21,943 nucleotides of DNA, from positions 1-21,943 of the forward strand of contig JAMCSQ010000007.1 in the NCBI GenBank assembly GCA_023378805.1. The letters are read 5' to 3'. A program made the position numbers and the translations under genes. The DNA is from Candidatus Parvarchaeota archaeon. GTDB taxonomy: Archaea > Nanobdellota > Nanobdellia > Parvarchaeales > Parvarchaeaceae. Position 1 is the stretch's first letter. Each line of letters begins with the position of its first letter. Below the pieces are notes generated by a model, which did not search any database, was not told the DNA's origin, and saw only the letters and a program-made list of their open reading frames with translations. Shown here one piece after another: positions 7,708-15,680 of this stretch.

Positions 7708-8265
7708 ATGGATAAAGCAAAAGAGAAAAATGAAAGTAAAACAGAGTCAAATATAAAAGGATTACCGCTCACTTTTATCTTAGCAATTGTTTCGGGGGCG
7801 ATTGCGGCGTTATCAGGCATACTTACAATAGTAGGAAACATTTCAATATTGACGTTTAACTCGCAGAATGTTTTAAGTGCAGCCGCTAGTACAAGCAATT
7901 CAACAACACTGCAATATTTAAGTCTTGCATTAAATGGCATTTCAAGCGTAAAAAATGGAGTAATTATCCTTGGCCCTCTTCTTATAATTGCAGGAATCTT
8001 TATGATAATTGCAGCTTTTTACCTTAAATCAAAAAACAGAGAAACAAGAAACTTTGGAACATTCTTGGTTTTTCTTTTTAGTATTTTTGCCCTGCTTGGA
8101 TTTTTAGTATATATTCCATTTAACTCTCTTTCTGTTTTGATTTTGGTTTATTTCCCTCTTACTACACTTGGAAGCATAACATACATTTTGATGGTAATAT
8201 ACATGATAGTAGGGATAATAACGGGCGCACTTGCTTTATTGAGAGATAAAAGATATTTATCCTAA
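7708..8265 (+). CDS. Small four-helix membrane protein of unknown function
   Basis: A 185-residue integral membrane protein I do not recognise. A charged N-terminal tail (MDKAKEKNESKTESNIKG) is followed by four likely transmembrane helices: about 19-48 (LPLTFILAIVSGAIAALSGI), about 82-106, about 112-132, and a long one about 142-176 (possibly two short helices). It ends with LLRDKRYLS, so the C-terminus is probably cytoplasmic. Between helices 1 and 2 is an Asn/Ser/Thr-rich loop that may be extracellular. No catalytic motif is visible. The start has a TATA box 25 nt upstream and no Shine-Dalgarno (leaderless). It lies 20 bp before the CBS-domain gene on the same strand and may be co-transcribed with it. 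Confidence 0.8.
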   Translation: MDKAKEKNESKTESNIKGLPLTFILAIVSGAIAALSGILTIVGNISILTFNSQNVLSAAASTSNSTTLQYLSLALNGISSVKNGVIILGPLLIIAGIFMIIAAFYLKSKNRETRNFGTFLVFLFSIFALLGFLVYIPFNSLSVLILVYFPLTTLGSITYILMVIYMIVGIITGALALLRDKRYLS

Positions 8266-8285
8266 AAAATACTTGAATAAAGACT

Positions 8286-9371
8286 ATGAACAACGCAAAG
8301 ATAATGACAAAAAAAGTCGTGACAGTAGAAACTAACACCAGCATAGAAAAAGCTCTTGAATTAATGGACTCAAGAAAGATAAAGGAATTACCAGTAGTGC
8401 AGAATAAAAAATATGTAGGTTTAATAATTTACTACGACATCCTGTCAAGAGATGTCAACAAAAACATGAAAGCTAGCGATTTTATGAAAAAAGCGCCGGC
8501 TGTTCTGCCAAAAGACAGCATAGGCAAAACAATAAGCATAATGCAGGATTCTGGAGTTGGAGCTCTGCCAGTAATAGATGAAGACAAAAAAGTAATAGGG
8601 ATAGTTTCTGATTTTGATGTATTGAAACTTTTGATAAACGACAGAATATTTGATTCTTTTAAGGTTGAAGATGTAGTTATAAGACGCTTTCCGATACTTA
8701 GAACAGATGACACAATTGGAAGAGCACAAAAATTAGCAGCAATGAACAGAATTGATAACCTTCCGATAATAGATAATTTTGGCAAACTTCTTGGACAAGT
8801 TTCAACGTCTGATATCTTAAGCTACATTTTTGAGAAGAAGCTGACTAAAACTAGAGGCAAAAAGGACCCGCATAGGGATGAAAAGCTGCCTACTGAAAGA
8901 AACATAATGGAGATAGCTAAATCAGAAATACCTAAGCTAAATCTTACTTTGAACCTAAGAAGAGCACTTGAACTCATGCTTAGCTCAAAGATAAAGAGTG
9001 GTATAGTTATAGACAATAACAGTAAACCTGTCGGAATACTAAGCAGGCTTAAGATTCTAGACTTATTAAATGGAAAAAACATAGGAGAAAATACAGATTT
9101 GACGATTTCTGGGGATTACGATTGGGACTTTGTAATTTTAGTAAGAACTGAAATAAACAAGAGGGAAAAGTTTCTTGTTAATTCCGCCGGTATAAAAAGC
9201 ATAAGAATAAACGTGAAGAGAATAAAGAAGGCTCCAAATCAATACCAGATAAACATGCTTGCAATAGGCAAAAAGAGATACAATATAAAAGTAGATGGCA
9301 TAACAAAAGAGATGATATTTGAAGAGGTAATAGACAAACTTGACAGTGCTTTAGAAAGAATCAAAGATTAA
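8286..9371 (+). CDS. Four-CBS-domain protein with a C-terminal HPF/S30AE-like domain
   Basis: 361 residues. Four consecutive CBS motifs are visible: residues 4-55 (MTKKVVTVETNTSIEKALEL ... GLIIYYDILS), 62-120 (ASDFMKKAPAVLPKDSIGKT ... GIVSDFDVL), 127-182 (VEDVVIRRFPILRTDDTIGR ... GQVSTSDILSYI) and about 205-262 (NIMEIAKSEIPKLNLTLNLR ... GILSRLKILDLL). Paired CBS motifs (Bateman modules) bind adenosyl ligands such as AMP, ATP or SAM. The last ~85 residues follow the pattern helix, beta (KSIRINVKRIKKA), beta (YQINMLAIG), beta (RYNIKVDG), helix (MIFEEVIDKLDSALERIKD), which resembles the hibernation-promoting factor fold. I infer a nucleotide-sensing, ribosome-binding or nucleic-acid-binding protein. 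CBS motifs are seen; the HPF match is by pattern only. Its stop codon overlaps that of the PolD gene on the other strand. Confidence 0.85.
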   Translation: MNNAKIMTKKVVTVETNTSIEKALELMDSRKIKELPVVQNKKYVGLIIYYDILSRDVNKNMKASDFMKKAPAVLPKDSIGKTISIMQDSGVGALPVIDEDKKVIGIVSDFDVLKLLINDRIFDSFKVEDVVIRRFPILRTDDTIGRAQKLAAMNRIDNLPIIDNFGKLLGQVSTSDILSYIFEKKLTKTRGKKDPHRDEKLPTERNIMEIAKSEIPKLNLTLNLRRALELMLSSKIKSGIVIDNNSKPVGILSRLKILDLLNGKNIGENTDLTISGDYDWDFVILVRTEINKREKFLVNSAGIKSIRINVKRIKKAPNQYQINMLAIGKKRYNIKVDGITKEMIFEEVIDKLDSALERIKD

Positions 9372-12300
9372 AAGGAAAGAAGAGACGTTTGCTTTTCTAT
9401 CTTTTCTCCAAATATACTATTCAATTCAACATCCAGCAAATGAAGCTCATCTGCAAGATACTGAGAAATGTGATACTTTTGTGCTATGTTTAATGAGATT
9501 GAAAGATATTTCTTTATATTTCCTTCGCTGGAAGTAAGCACAAGATTGCCTCCGCATTTCAAACATTTTCCAATAAGAGGAGCTCTCCTGTATCTTTCAT
9601 TGCATTTAACGCATCTGAATTCCTGAGTTCCGAATCTACGCAAGTTTCCTTTTATGTCCTTTATAAAATGCCTGTCTATTATTATTTTTGCAACATCTGA
9701 AACATCTACTGCCCTTATTTTTTCCTGCAACGACATCTGTGCCGATACTTTTTCAAGCATCGTTCCCAGAGTTTTATAAGATGAAACATTAACACCGTCG
9801 TTTATATCCTCTGTATCATGTGTAAAGAATATTGTTTTATAAGGATCACTGAAAATATCCTTTACCTGCATTATTTTAACGTCGGAAGGCTTGGCATAAT
9901 TCAATGTAGCTTCATAAAACTCTACAGGGTATTTATCCACGATATCCAGGTTATATGCCTCGGAATCTATGCTTTCAAGGTCAAGCTTTGATGAGATAAC
10001 TAAAGGAGAGTCCATATACCTTGCGCCTCTTGAATCAGGAAGCAAACCTCTGTCAAAATTAAGCAACATGTCTGTTAAAAGCATAAGCGCAGCTTCATCT
10101 CCATCGCAGTTCCTACGCATTGCAGCGTGGAAAAAGGGGTGTGCAAACAGACCCTGTGTTTTTGAGAAACCTATTATTCTGCCAACAGTCCCAGAAGAAG
10201 TATGTGGAGCTAAACCTATAACTAGCTTTCCTACTAAATCCTCTCTAGAACTTACGTTCATTATTCTTTCTACATGATAGTACTTTGTTAAAAGTTCATC
10301 TATAAACTTTGATACTCTTGAAAAAACTTCTGCTGCGTTTTCATTCATGTCTCCAAAAGTCGGTAGAATTATATCCTGCTGCTTCAACTGAAGAATTTGT
10401 TCCTTATTCTCAAGCTCCTTACCATAGATATCATGTGTATACCCTAGTTCTTTAAGTCTGCTTATGCTTGTGCCAACTTCTTTTGGCTTGAAATGAGTTA
10501 TTGGTACTTCTATCGCATCAAATCTGATTGTTCCATCTTTATTGACGTTTAAATTATTAATTGCGCGGAGTATACCTTTTTCCAAAGGTTCTATGTCACC
10601 GTTTGAATTGAAAACGCCTTTGACTCCTTTTATTACAGCAGGCCTGTCTTTTATGTCAAGTTTGTTAAATGCCCTATCAAGGTATTCTTTTAAGATTATC
10701 TTCTGCTTTGCTTTTTGAACAGTCGACTTACCATGATGAAACATATCTGTTGTTTTAGTCCCGCATATTCTGCAGTACCTTATTCTTTTTGTTTCTGAAC
10801 CGCATATATCACACTTTGCAAATATGCTTTCTTTTTTACAGTTCTCACAGTAGAAAAGCCCATATTCTGCAAGGACTGTTTCTTTTTGAGCAGCGACGAT
10901 TATATTCCTAGACGCACCGCCGCTTTCTCCTATTGGAAATATAACGTTTGGATTTGTATCCATTTCCCGCATCTTTGCCTTTTCCGGCCTGCCAAGCCTC
11001 CCGCCTATGAAGGTACCCGCTATATCCCTTATTTTCAATCCGGATATGCTGCTCAAAAGTTCCAAATTCGAGAAATTTTGGCCGATTTTCAAAAGTATCA
11101 TATCAAAACTATAGTTTCCGTATCCAATAGTAAACAGAAACGAATCCGCATTGTCTATCACTATGCTGTTTCCTTTTACGTAATGCTCTATAGCTATAAT
11201 TTCAAGCGTTCTTTTTATTGCAGTACCAAATGGCAGTATAAGTATTTTGTATGCAGACCCAGGTATTTCATTTTGATACTCTATTTTTGCATTTGAATTG
11301 ACATATTCTATAAGCTCTGTAAGTTGCTTGTAACTTATCTGTGACCAGAAATAAAGGAATTTTGGATGAAGAGGAATTGAGTACTTTAATGAAAAATCTC
11401 TGTATTCAGAGAAACTGCTGAGTGTCTTGGCTTCTTTTACTGCGATTTCGCCTTTACTTTCAGTTATTCTATCCCACCATTCGCTTACAAAAGGAGAAGG
11501 CATTAACAGATGTCCTTGCTCTGAAAAGTCTCCGTAATTAAACAGTATATCCCCTATATATAGTATTTCTTCTATTTCATTAAGGAACTGCTCTGACTGT
11601 TTAACTGTGTTTATTCTCTTTACAGAGCCGTTCTTCAGCTTTACTATTGGTCCTTCGATTGTTGAGCAAGGGGTTACAGCACATGCCTTTCCTGGAAGCT
11701 CTACCCTTAATTGAGAGCCAGTAGCAATGAAATTAGAAAGTATTCTGTTTGTAGCTGGATTTATTGAAGCGGCAGCAAGTCCCGAAGTTCTGCTTCTCCC
11801 ATAACGTAACCTGAATCCTCCACTCGTAAGCGGATACGAAAAAACCGGCCTTCCGGCTGCTAATTCTTCGAGGTAACGATAGTTCGGCAGAACCTTCTGC
11901 GTAGTATTGTTTTCCTTTTCAGTTTCGCTCTTCTCTGCGTGTGAAAGCTCTTTTAGTTTTAAGTAATCAGGCAAAAATGCAAAATCCTCTTCTATCTTAT
12001 AATTTTTTGCAAAGCCTTTCATTAGTTTGTTTACCTTGTTTGATTTCTGCGCAAATCCCTCGCAAAGTACTAAACACATACCGCCTCTTATCCTGTTGGT
12101 TTTTATCCTAGGCAGGTCTTTGTATGCAGATACTTCCCTCTCACTTGTTGGATCACCTTCAATCTCTATAGGTATATTTTTAAGCAGTAAATCCAGTTCA
12201 TTTAAACTTGGAAGGTACTGCAGCCTGGCTTCATAATCATTATAATCTGTGACTTCAACTTTTATTCTGCTTATCTCCTGTTCTGTTGCATCGTATTTAC

Positions 12301-12799
12301 CGTATCCAAAGTTAGCTCTAAGAGCATCTGCTATAACTACAACTGATGCCGCAGCAGTACCTCCTGCCCCCCTTATTGGACCGCCGAAATGGCATGCGAA
12401 GTATTCCTTTCCATCCATTCTTTTCTTAAATTCGAGTTTTACGAAACCCTCTAATGGCGCAGAAACTATTGCGGCAGTTATGTAAGCAAGCCCTACTCTT
12501 ATACCCATTTCTATAGCATCATGTATGTTTTCAAATTTAACGAACTTTGACTCAGCGGTAGCGATTGCACTGTCTATAGCAACTCTCCAGTCATTCGGCC
12601 CGTATTTCTTTTCTGCTTCCCTTATGAAATCTGCCAGGCCGCTCTTTATCAGCTTTGGATTTAAAACAGAAAGCAAACCTTCTATTCTGTCTGCAACATC
12701 TGAAGCTAAAGGTATGTTTACAGGCTTTAATCTCCCTATAAGCTCATATTGTTTTTTTACCTCTGTAGTTATTTGATTGTGATAAGAATCTTTTTCCAT
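9368..12799 (-). CDS. polC: DNA polymerase II (PolD) large subunit DP2
   Basis: Catalytic large subunit of the archaeal replicative D-family polymerase, 1,143 residues, shorter than the ~1,260 of Pyrococcus but of the size seen in other archaea. The N-terminal domain has HFGGPIRGAGGTAAASVVV and RTSGLAAASINPATNRI. The catalytic motif RRNCDGDEAALMLLTDMLLN carries the two metal-binding aspartates Asp899 and Asp901; the residue after the following Glu is Ala where Pyrococcus, from memory, has Asp. Cysteine clusters CENCKKE/CDICG/CRICG (middle) and CVKCNERYRR/CLKCGG (near the C-terminus) are zinc sites. The last seven residues, QTSLLSF, fit a PCNA-interacting PIP box (QxxLxxF) at the very end. No intein is seen, although this gene hosts them in some archaea. 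The small subunit DP1 is not in the window. The start has a TATA-like element about 20 nt upstream and no Shine-Dalgarno. Confidence 0.95.
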   Translation of the reverse strand: MEKDSYHNQITTEVKKQYELIGRLKPVNIPLASDVADRIEGLLSVLNPKLIKSGLADFIREAEKKYGPNDWRVAIDSAIATAESKFVKFENIHDAIEMGIRVGLAYITAAIVSAPLEGFVKLEFKKRMDGKEYFACHFGGPIRGAGGTAAASVVVIADALRANFGYGKYDATEQEISRIKVEVTDYNDYEARLQYLPSLNELDLLLKNIPIEIEGDPTSEREVSAYKDLPRIKTNRIRGGMCLVLCEGFAQKSNKVNKLMKGFAKNYKIEEDFAFLPDYLKLKELSHAEKSETEKENNTTQKVLPNYRYLEELAAGRPVFSYPLTSGGFRLRYGRSRTSGLAAASINPATNRILSNFIATGSQLRVELPGKACAVTPCSTIEGPIVKLKNGSVKRINTVKQSEQFLNEIEEILYIGDILFNYGDFSEQGHLLMPSPFVSEWWDRITESKGEIAVKEAKTLSSFSEYRDFSLKYSIPLHPKFLYFWSQISYKQLTELIEYVNSNAKIEYQNEIPGSAYKILILPFGTAIKRTLEIIAIEHYVKGNSIVIDNADSFLFTIGYGNYSFDMILLKIGQNFSNLELLSSISGLKIRDIAGTFIGGRLGRPEKAKMREMDTNPNVIFPIGESGGASRNIIVAAQKETVLAEYGLFYCENCKKESIFAKCDICGSETKRIRYCRICGTKTTDMFHHGKSTVQKAKQKIILKEYLDRAFNKLDIKDRPAVIKGVKGVFNSNGDIEPLEKGILRAINNLNVNKDGTIRFDAIEVPITHFKPKEVGTSISRLKELGYTHDIYGKELENKEQILQLKQQDIILPTFGDMNENAAEVFSRVSKFIDELLTKYYHVERIMNVSSREDLVGKLVIGLAPHTSSGTVGRIIGFSKTQGLFAHPFFHAAMRRNCDGDEAALMLLTDMLLNFDRGLLPDSRGARYMDSPLVISSKLDLESIDSEAYNLDIVDKYPVEFYEATLNYAKPSDVKIMQVKDIFSDPYKTIFFTHDTEDINDGVNVSSYKTLGTMLEKVSAQMSLQEKIRAVDVSDVAKIIIDRHFIKDIKGNLRRFGTQEFRCVKCNERYRRAPLIGKCLKCGGNLVLTSSEGNIKKYLSISLNIAQKYHISQYLADELHLLDVELNSIFGEKIEKQTSLLSF

Positions 12800-12858
12800 A
12801 TTAACTAAAATAATATAACTTGCACAATTAAAACATTATTGCTAAAAACAAATAAGTG

Positions 12859-12932
12859 GGCCGCGAAGGGGATTTGAACCCCTGTCTAAAGGGCCACAGC
12901 CTTTTGTTCTGCCTAGCTAAACTATCGCGGCC
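12859..12932 (-). tRNA. tRNA-His (anticodon GTG) with encoded G-1
   Basis: The minus strand folds into a full cloverleaf. The acceptor stem is seven perfect pairs (GCCGCGA with TCGCGGC). The D-arm is GTTT/GAAC with AGCTAGGCA in the loop. The anticodon stem is AAAGG/CCTTT with loop CTGTGGC (anticodon GTG at 12895-12897). The variable loop is four bases, and the T-arm is AGGGG-TTCAAAT-CCCCT. An extra 5' G (12932) pairs with discriminator C73 (12859), the G-1:C73 identity element recognised by histidyl-tRNA synthetase. Here G-1 is encoded in the genome, so it need not be added after transcription. CCA is not encoded (the next bases are CAC). No intron. TATA-like A/T runs lie roughly 15-35 nt upstream (12942-12972). 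Confidence 0.97.
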
Positions 12933-12975
12933 ATTTTGCATTAAATATATTAAATCAGTATTATATTATTAATAG

Positions 12976-13013
12976 TTGATATATAATTATAGTCCAGTAA
13001 GCAGATAAATATT
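12976..13013 (+). promoter_or_regulatory. alaS promoter region
   Basis: A TATA-like element (GATATATAATTATA, about 12978-12991) is centred about 29 nt before the alaS ATG, and there is no Shine-Dalgarno. This fits a leaderless or nearly leaderless mRNA. The same short gap (12933-13013) also carries the upstream region of the divergent tRNA-His gene. Confidence 0.45.
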
Positions 13014-15623
13014 ATGGAAAAAAAGGAAGTAGAAGAGATAATTAAGAGAAAAATGAATGAAAATCCGAAAGAGCTAATACCAATCGATTCGCTCATTGAA
13101 TTGGGTTTAAAAAGGTACAAATGCAAAGTCTGCGGCAAGAATTTCTGGAGTTTCACTGAAAAAGACAAATGCGGAGATGTCGATTGTATAGGTGAGTATA
13201 CCTTCTTCAATAAAAATATATCTTCCTTAAAATCAAGCTACGAAAATATATGGAAAGATTTTTCACATTTTTTCAAGAAAACCGGACATAAAGAGATAAA
13301 ACGCTACCCTGTTGTTGCCAGATGGAGAGATGATATATATTTTGTAGAAGCGGCTATAGACGACTTCGCTCCCTATGTAATAAAAGGAATCGCAGAACCT
13401 CCTGCAAACCCTCTGGTTATACCCCAGATATGTCTAAGGTTTAATGATATAAACAATGTTGGATTATCCGGCAGGCACCTTACAAGTTTTATAATGGCAG
13501 AAGAAGCCGCATTCAACACAAAAAAGAAGAAAACGTATTTTGATAAAGAAGCAATAAAGTATATAACAAACTGGATTCTAAACGGACTTAAAATAAAAAA
13601 GGAAGAATTAACATTTATAGAAGACGCATGGGCTGGAGCAGGGTATGCAGGCAGCTGCCTTGAATACTTTGCTGGAGGCCTTGAACTGGGAAACCAGGTT
13701 TACATGCGTTATGTTATAAACGGCAACAAATTAGAAGAGATACCCACAAAAACAATAGATATGGGTGCAGGCCTTGAAAGATGGTCTTGGGTAGTTAACA
13801 ATACTCCTACAATATACGAAGCAACTTTTCCAAAGGTTGTAGAATTTATCAAAAAAAAGGTGGGGATAAATTATAACAATGAAAAAATAAAAAAAGTATA
13901 TGAATACATAGGAAAAATAGACTTTGAAAAAACAAGAATAGAGGATGCAATAAAAACCATAGCAGAAAAAACAAAAACTGATGAAGAAGGAGTAAAAAAA
14001 TTACTTAGTGACATGCAGGCTGTTTATTCCATAGCAGATCACAGCAGAACTTTGTTAGTAGCAATAAATGATGGTGCACTCCCAAGCAATGTAGGAGGGG
14101 GATACAACCTAAGAAACATACTTAGAAGGGCATTAAATTTTATACGAAGCAAAAACTGGGATTTGGATATAAATGATGTAATAGAAGAACATAAAAAAGA
14201 ATTTGGAAGCTGGTTTGAAGAGTTAAAGAAAACCGACACAAAAGGCGTTATTGACAAAGAGATAGAGCGGTATAATGATTTTAGGGAAAGAAACTATAAG
14301 TTTATATCGTCATTGCTGGATAAAAAAGAAATAGCTGAAAAGCAGATGATTGAACTATACGAATCAAGGGGAATTACAATTGATGATATAAAAACTGTTG
14401 CTGAGACTGAAGACAAACAAATAACTCTTCCTGAAAAATTCTACAGTGACATAAACAAAGCAAAAAAAAGGAAGGAAGAAAAGAAAGATTATTCATTCAT
14501 AGAAGGGCTAGCGAAAACTAAAAGGATGTTCTATGATGAAAAATTAAAAAAATCAAAGGCCAAAATAATAAAAATTGTAAAGCCTGACAAGATCATACTA
14601 AATCAAACAATATTCTATCCTGAAATGGGCGGACAAAAATCAGATAGGGGAAAAATAAATAATTCAGAGGTAATAAACGTTGAAATCAAAGACGACGTGA
14701 TAATACATTATCTAAAAGACATAACAAGATTTAAAGAAAACCAAGAGATAGAGATGGAGATAGATTCAGAAAGAAGAGAACTTCTAAGAAGACACCATAC
14801 AGCTACACATATAATAAACCAGGCTTGCCGCAGGGTTTTAGGAGAATTTGTATATCAAAATGGAGCGGAAAAAGATGTAGACCAGGCACACCTTGACATA
14901 ACTTACTTTGATAGGCTGACTGAAGAACAGGTAAATAATATAGAAAGACTTGCGAATAAAGTAGTTTCAGACAATATGAAGATAAATGCAAGTATTGTAC
15001 CAAGAGAAAAGGCAGAAAGCAAGTATGGTATGTCTATTTATCAAGGAGGTGTAGTTCCTAATGCAAACATACGCATAGTTAAAATAGATGACTATGATGT
15101 TGAAGCCTGCGGCGGACTTCATTGCAACAGCACTGGAGAGGTTGGACTTATAAAAATCACAAAGACAGAAAGGATACAGGACGGAGTCGTAAGGGTTGTC
15201 TTCAAGGCCTATAAACCTGCATTAGAATACATTGAAAATCTAGACAAACTTGCAAAGGATTTGACTGCACTATGGGGAGTAAGCCAAGAAGATATTTATG
15301 CCACTGCAAAAAGATTTTTCTCTGAAGCTAAATACTACAAAGAAGCGAAAGAAGAAGGAGATATAGAGTTTATAAGATCACAACTAGGTTTAACTCAACC
15401 AAATAAGGAAAATGGAATAACAATTTTATACACGAAATCAAACAATGTAGGAAAGATTGCCGCTGCTATAGAAAGCTACGGTGAGAAAGTAATAGTACAT
15501 GGGGAAAAAGTAGGAGTAGGTAAACCAAAGGATACTGCTGTAAGAGAGCAAATGGAAAACGGAAAAACAATTAAATACAAATTTGTGGTTGAAAAAGGAA
15601 ACTTTCTTTTAGGACATAATTAA
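13014..15623 (+). CDS. alaS: Alanyl-tRNA synthetase, archaeal type
   Basis: Class II synthetase charging tRNA-Ala, with a built-in editing site against mischarged Ser and Gly; 869 residues, slightly short for archaeal AlaRS. The archaeal-specific N-terminal extension has a zinc cluster CKVCGKNFWS/CGDVDCIGEY (about residues 36-62). The catalytic core follows (RYPVVARWRDDIYFVEAAID, then FIMAEEAAF and GAGLERWSWV). The editing domain carries HHTATH (His595 and His599) and the second metal site CGGLH (Cys699, His703), all intact. The C-terminal C-Ala region after about residue 730 is compact, which may explain the shorter length. The stop precedes ileS by 57 bp, but ileS has its own TATA box. Confidence 0.95.
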   Translation: MEKKEVEEIIKRKMNENPKELIPIDSLIELGLKRYKCKVCGKNFWSFTEKDKCGDVDCIGEYTFFNKNISSLKSSYENIWKDFSHFFKKTGHKEIKRYPVVARWRDDIYFVEAAIDDFAPYVIKGIAEPPANPLVIPQICLRFNDINNVGLSGRHLTSFIMAEEAAFNTKKKKTYFDKEAIKYITNWILNGLKIKKEELTFIEDAWAGAGYAGSCLEYFAGGLELGNQVYMRYVINGNKLEEIPTKTIDMGAGLERWSWVVNNTPTIYEATFPKVVEFIKKKVGINYNNEKIKKVYEYIGKIDFEKTRIEDAIKTIAEKTKTDEEGVKKLLSDMQAVYSIADHSRTLLVAINDGALPSNVGGGYNLRNILRRALNFIRSKNWDLDINDVIEEHKKEFGSWFEELKKTDTKGVIDKEIERYNDFRERNYKFISSLLDKKEIAEKQMIELYESRGITIDDIKTVAETEDKQITLPEKFYSDINKAKKRKEEKKDYSFIEGLAKTKRMFYDEKLKKSKAKIIKIVKPDKIILNQTIFYPEMGGQKSDRGKINNSEVINVEIKDDVIIHYLKDITRFKENQEIEMEIDSERRELLRRHHTATHIINQACRRVLGEFVYQNGAEKDVDQAHLDITYFDRLTEEQVNNIERLANKVVSDNMKINASIVPREKAESKYGMSIYQGGVVPNANIRIVKIDDYDVEACGGLHCNSTGEVGLIKITKTERIQDGVVRVVFKAYKPALEYIENLDKLAKDLTALWGVSQEDIYATAKRFFSEAKYYKEAKEEGDIEFIRSQLGLTQPNKENGITILYTKSNNVGKIAAAIESYGEKVIVHGEKVGVGKPKDTAVREQMENGKTIKYKFVVEKGNFLLGHN

Positions 15624-15644
15624 TCTAACCAAAATAGAACAATA

Positions 15645-15680
15645 AAAATATATATAAATATACGAATTATTTAAGGTTCT
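15645..15680 (+). promoter_or_regulatory. ileS-tbp-VKOR promoter (leaderless)
   Basis: A strong TATA box TATATAAATA (15651-15660), preceded by an A-rich BRE-like run, is centred 25-26 nt before the ileS ATG. The transcript should start at or next to the start codon. No Shine-Dalgarno is present for ileS, whereas the downstream genes in the cluster have one, the pattern expected for leaderless first genes. Confidence 0.65.

Noticed and set aside
10886..11296. 136-residue plus-strand ORF inside the PolD gene
   Set aside because: It lies wholly antisense to a well-conserved polymerase subunit, has no promoter or ribosome site, and its composition looks like a reading-frame shadow.
9368..12799. 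Intein in the PolD large subunit
   Set aside because: The catalytic region around residues 880-920 is continuous and the total length leaves no room for an intein.
13014..13214. Minus-strand ORF overlapping the alaS start (12950-13210)
   Set aside because: Antisense to the conserved zinc-bearing N-terminus of AlaRS and across its promoter; no sign of a real gene.
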